Assembly: GCA_046484535.1 (NCBI GenBank)
Contig: JAWOIT010000153.1
Coordinates: 1 to 15,975, forward strand
Direction of reading: 5' to 3'
DNA: 15,975 nucleotides
Source of the DNA: JAPHTQ01 sp046484535
Lineage (GTDB): Bacteria; Pseudomonadota; Gammaproteobacteria; Thiohalomonadales; Thiohalomonadaceae
Positions 14,673-15,975 of the stretch are shown one piece after another; the stretch's first letter is position 1; every line of letters begins with the position of its first letter. The position numbers were made by a program, and so were the translations under genes. Under the pieces are notes generated by a model. The model was not told the DNA's origin. It did no database searches and saw nothing but the letters and a program-made list of their open reading frames with translations.

Positions 14673-14876
14673 TGCGCCCTCCATCGTTTGTCGCTGTGAC
14701 GCCAATTTCAGTCACTTAGCGGTGATTTTTGAGCCGTTCCGCCGTGAGGCGACCCATGAGTAGAACTCTTTTTTAACAGTGTGTTGCTGTTCACAAAGCC
14801 AGTGTATCGCCACAAGACAGCCGCGGCCACGCTGGTTTACCATGGTTTTATTACGAATGATGACAGGGAAACCGGA

Positions 14877-15755
14877 ATGGGGCTTTGGGAGAACATCGCT
14901 GATGCTATCGCAAAGGCAAGCGGTAAGAGATTCAGCGTCGAGCAGCAACAGAGTGTCGGCGGCGGCTGTATCAATAGTGCCTGGCGCATCGGTGATGAGA
15001 GACGCAGCTATTTCGTCAAACTCAATAACGCCGACAAGCTCGAGATGTTCGAGGCCGAGGCGGACGGACTTCGGGAGCTTGCCGCCACCGGCGCGATCAA
15101 GGTGCCCGAACCGCTCTGTACCGGCGTGGCGGGCGGGCAGGCCTACATTGTCATGGAAGATATCGATCTTGGCGGCAGCGGCAGCAGCGCCTGTTTCGGT
15201 TGGGGGATGGCGGCAATGCATAAAGTCACCGGTTCGCGTTTTGGTTGGCACCGGGACAACACCATCGGTTCCACACCCCAGCCCAACGGCTGGATGGACG
15301 ACTGGCAGCAGTTCTGGGCGAAGCGCCGCCTCGGCTTCCAGCTGGAGCTGGCCGGGCGTAACGGCGCCGGGCGGGGATTGGTGAAAAACGGCGAGACGTT
15401 GCTGGAGAACTTCTCCGGGCTGTTCGACGGCTATCGTCCTCAGCCCTCGGTGCTGCACGGCGACCTTTGGTCGGGCAACTACGCCTTCAGCCGCAAGGGG
15501 GAGCCGGTGATCTTCGACCCGGCAGTCTATTTTGGCGACAGGGAAGCGGATATCGCCATGACCGAGCTCTTCGGCGGCTTCGGCGGCGACTTCTACGCCG
15601 CCTACAATGAGGCTTGGCCGCTGGACCCCGGTTACAAAGTGCGCCGCGACTTTTATAATCTCTACCACATTCTCAATCACTATAACCTGTTCGGCGGCGG
15701 ATACGCCGGTCAGGCCGACCGCATTATCGGCCGCTTGCTGGCTGAGTTGGGCTAA
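14877..15755 (+). CDS. Fructosamine kinase family protein (YniA-like)
   Basis: A 292-residue aminoglycoside-phosphotransferase-fold kinase. Visible are Lys48 in YFVKLNN (ATP-binding lysine), Glu61 in the FEAEADGL helix, the catalytic loop HGDLWSGN (194-201, Asp196 as base) and the metal-binding Asp214 in VIFDPAVYFGDRE. STPQPNGWMDDW and FGGGYAGQADRIIGRLLAE also fit E. coli YniA and fructosamine-3-kinases. Members phosphorylate fructosamines or ribulosamines on glycated proteins and so help reverse glycation; bacterial substrates are less certain. The open frame extends to 14781, but ATG 14877-14879 matches the family N-terminus (MGLWENIADAIAK) and has AGGGA about eight bases upstream. Five bases separate its stop from the next gene, so the two are probably cotranscribed. 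Confidence 0.92.
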   Translation: MGLWENIADAIAKASGKRFSVEQQQSVGGGCINSAWRIGDERRSYFVKLNNADKLEMFEAEADGLRELAATGAIKVPEPLCTGVAGGQAYIVMEDIDLGGSGSSACFGWGMAAMHKVTGSRFGWHRDNTIGSTPQPNGWMDDWQQFWAKRRLGFQLELAGRNGAGRGLVKNGETLLENFSGLFDGYRPQPSVLHGDLWSGNYAFSRKGEPVIFDPAVYFGDREADIAMTELFGGFGGDFYAAYNEAWPLDPGYKVRRDFYNLYHILNHYNLFGGGYAGQADRIIGRLLAELG

Positions 15756-15760
15756 GCACA

Positions 15761-15975
15761 ATGACAAAGGACAATCGCGGGCGTCCGACGCCACCGCAGA
15801 ATCGCTATTGCCCGCCGTTCAGGGCGGCCTATCTGGGGCCACGCTACTGGCCCACCTGGCTCGGTTTCGCCTTTCTCTGGCTGATGAGCGTCACGCCCAA
15901 GCGGTGGCGTATCGCGCTGGCGCGCCGGTTGGGGGCGATGGTGATGCGCCGCAACCGCAAGCGGCGTGAGATTGT
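15761..15975 (+). CDS. lpxL: LpxL/HtrB-type lipid A acyltransferase, N-terminal fragment
   Basis: The frame begins at ATG 15761-15763 and runs off the right edge, giving 71 residues. After a polar start, YLGPRYWPTWLGFAFLWLM matches the N-terminal membrane region of E. coli LpxL (HPRYWLTWLGIGVLWLV, from memory). The RRLGAMVMRRNRKRREIV stretch matches the following basic segment. The family adds secondary acyl chains to lipid A at the inner membrane, using acyl-ACP. The catalytic HX4D motif lies beyond the window, so LpxL cannot be told from LpxM or LpxP, nor activity confirmed. It starts 5 nt after the fructosamine kinase stop. A different open frame covering 15607-15969 is a shadow. Confidence 0.82.
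   Translation, partial: MTKDNRGRPTPPQNRYCPPFRAAYLGPRYWPTWLGFAFLWLMSVTPKRWRIALARRLGAMVMRRNRKRREI

Noticed and set aside
14673..14876. Promoters between the divergent oxidase-like and kinase genes
   Set aside because: Candidate -35/-10 words (TTGTGA with TAAAAA, TTGCTG with TATCGC) have poor spacing of about 15 nt and several mismatches; not strong enough to list.
14712..15794. Minus-strand open frame of 360 codons opposite the fructosamine kinase
   Set aside because: The kinase has full catalytic motifs; the antisense frame has none and runs beyond the gene ends without a sensible start.
15607..15969. Plus-strand open frame of 120 codons overlapping the kinase end
   Set aside because: It overlaps the conserved kinase C-terminus in another frame and conflicts with the LpxL-like start at 15761, which has a clear family match.

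Overview
The window is GC-rich and densely coded. It looks like a chromosomal segment of a gammaproteobacterium. PriA starts with the Pseudomonas-like N-terminus MSGTILRIAIPSPL, argS is followed by an FtsN-like SPOR gene, and there are an LpxL/HtrB-type lipid A acyltransferase and REP-type repeats. No species can be named from the sequence alone.

Left part (1-7498): a secondary-metabolite locus made of two converging operons. The rightward arm holds the C-terminus of a DarA-like dialkylresorcinol condensing enzyme (cut by the window edge), a DarB-like ketosynthase III, a small protein with a possible XRE-like helix-turn-helix, and a BtrH-type acyltransferase. These four genes overlap or abut. 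The leftward arm, read from 7498 down, holds an ABC-2 exporter (ATPase, then permease), an acyl carrier protein, an active FabF-like ketosynthase and a short ketosynthase-like protein without the catalytic cysteine (chain-length-factor-like). Together they suggest a dialkylresorcinol, or a dialkylresorcinol joined to an aryl polyene acid (flexirubin or arcuflavin type). In that reading DarA/DarB build the resorcinol, ACP/KS/CLF build a polyketide acyl chain, the BtrH-like enzyme moves the chain from ACP to a hydroxyl or amine, and the ABC pair exports or relocates the product. Ketoreductase, dehydratase and starter-unit genes are not in the window and may lie to the left.

Middle part (7499-13606): housekeeping genes, all on the minus strand. 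They are priA, argS, an FtsN-like SPOR protein and a membrane zinc metallopeptidase. The gaps between them carry repeats: one REP unit, an inverted REP pair (BIME), CGCAAAG-based repeats and a nested palindromic element.

The 13586-14096 gap upstream of priA holds a compact group of three DnaA-box-like sites. Two are perfect and form an 11-bp inverted repeat. A very AT-rich tract follows about 75 bp away.

Right part (14097-15975): a pyridoxamine-phosphate-oxidase-fold protein on the minus strand, then a divergent fructosamine-kinase-family gene and the start of an LpxL/HtrB-type acyltransferase running off the right edge.

No tRNA, rRNA, CRISPR array, transposase or phage gene was seen.
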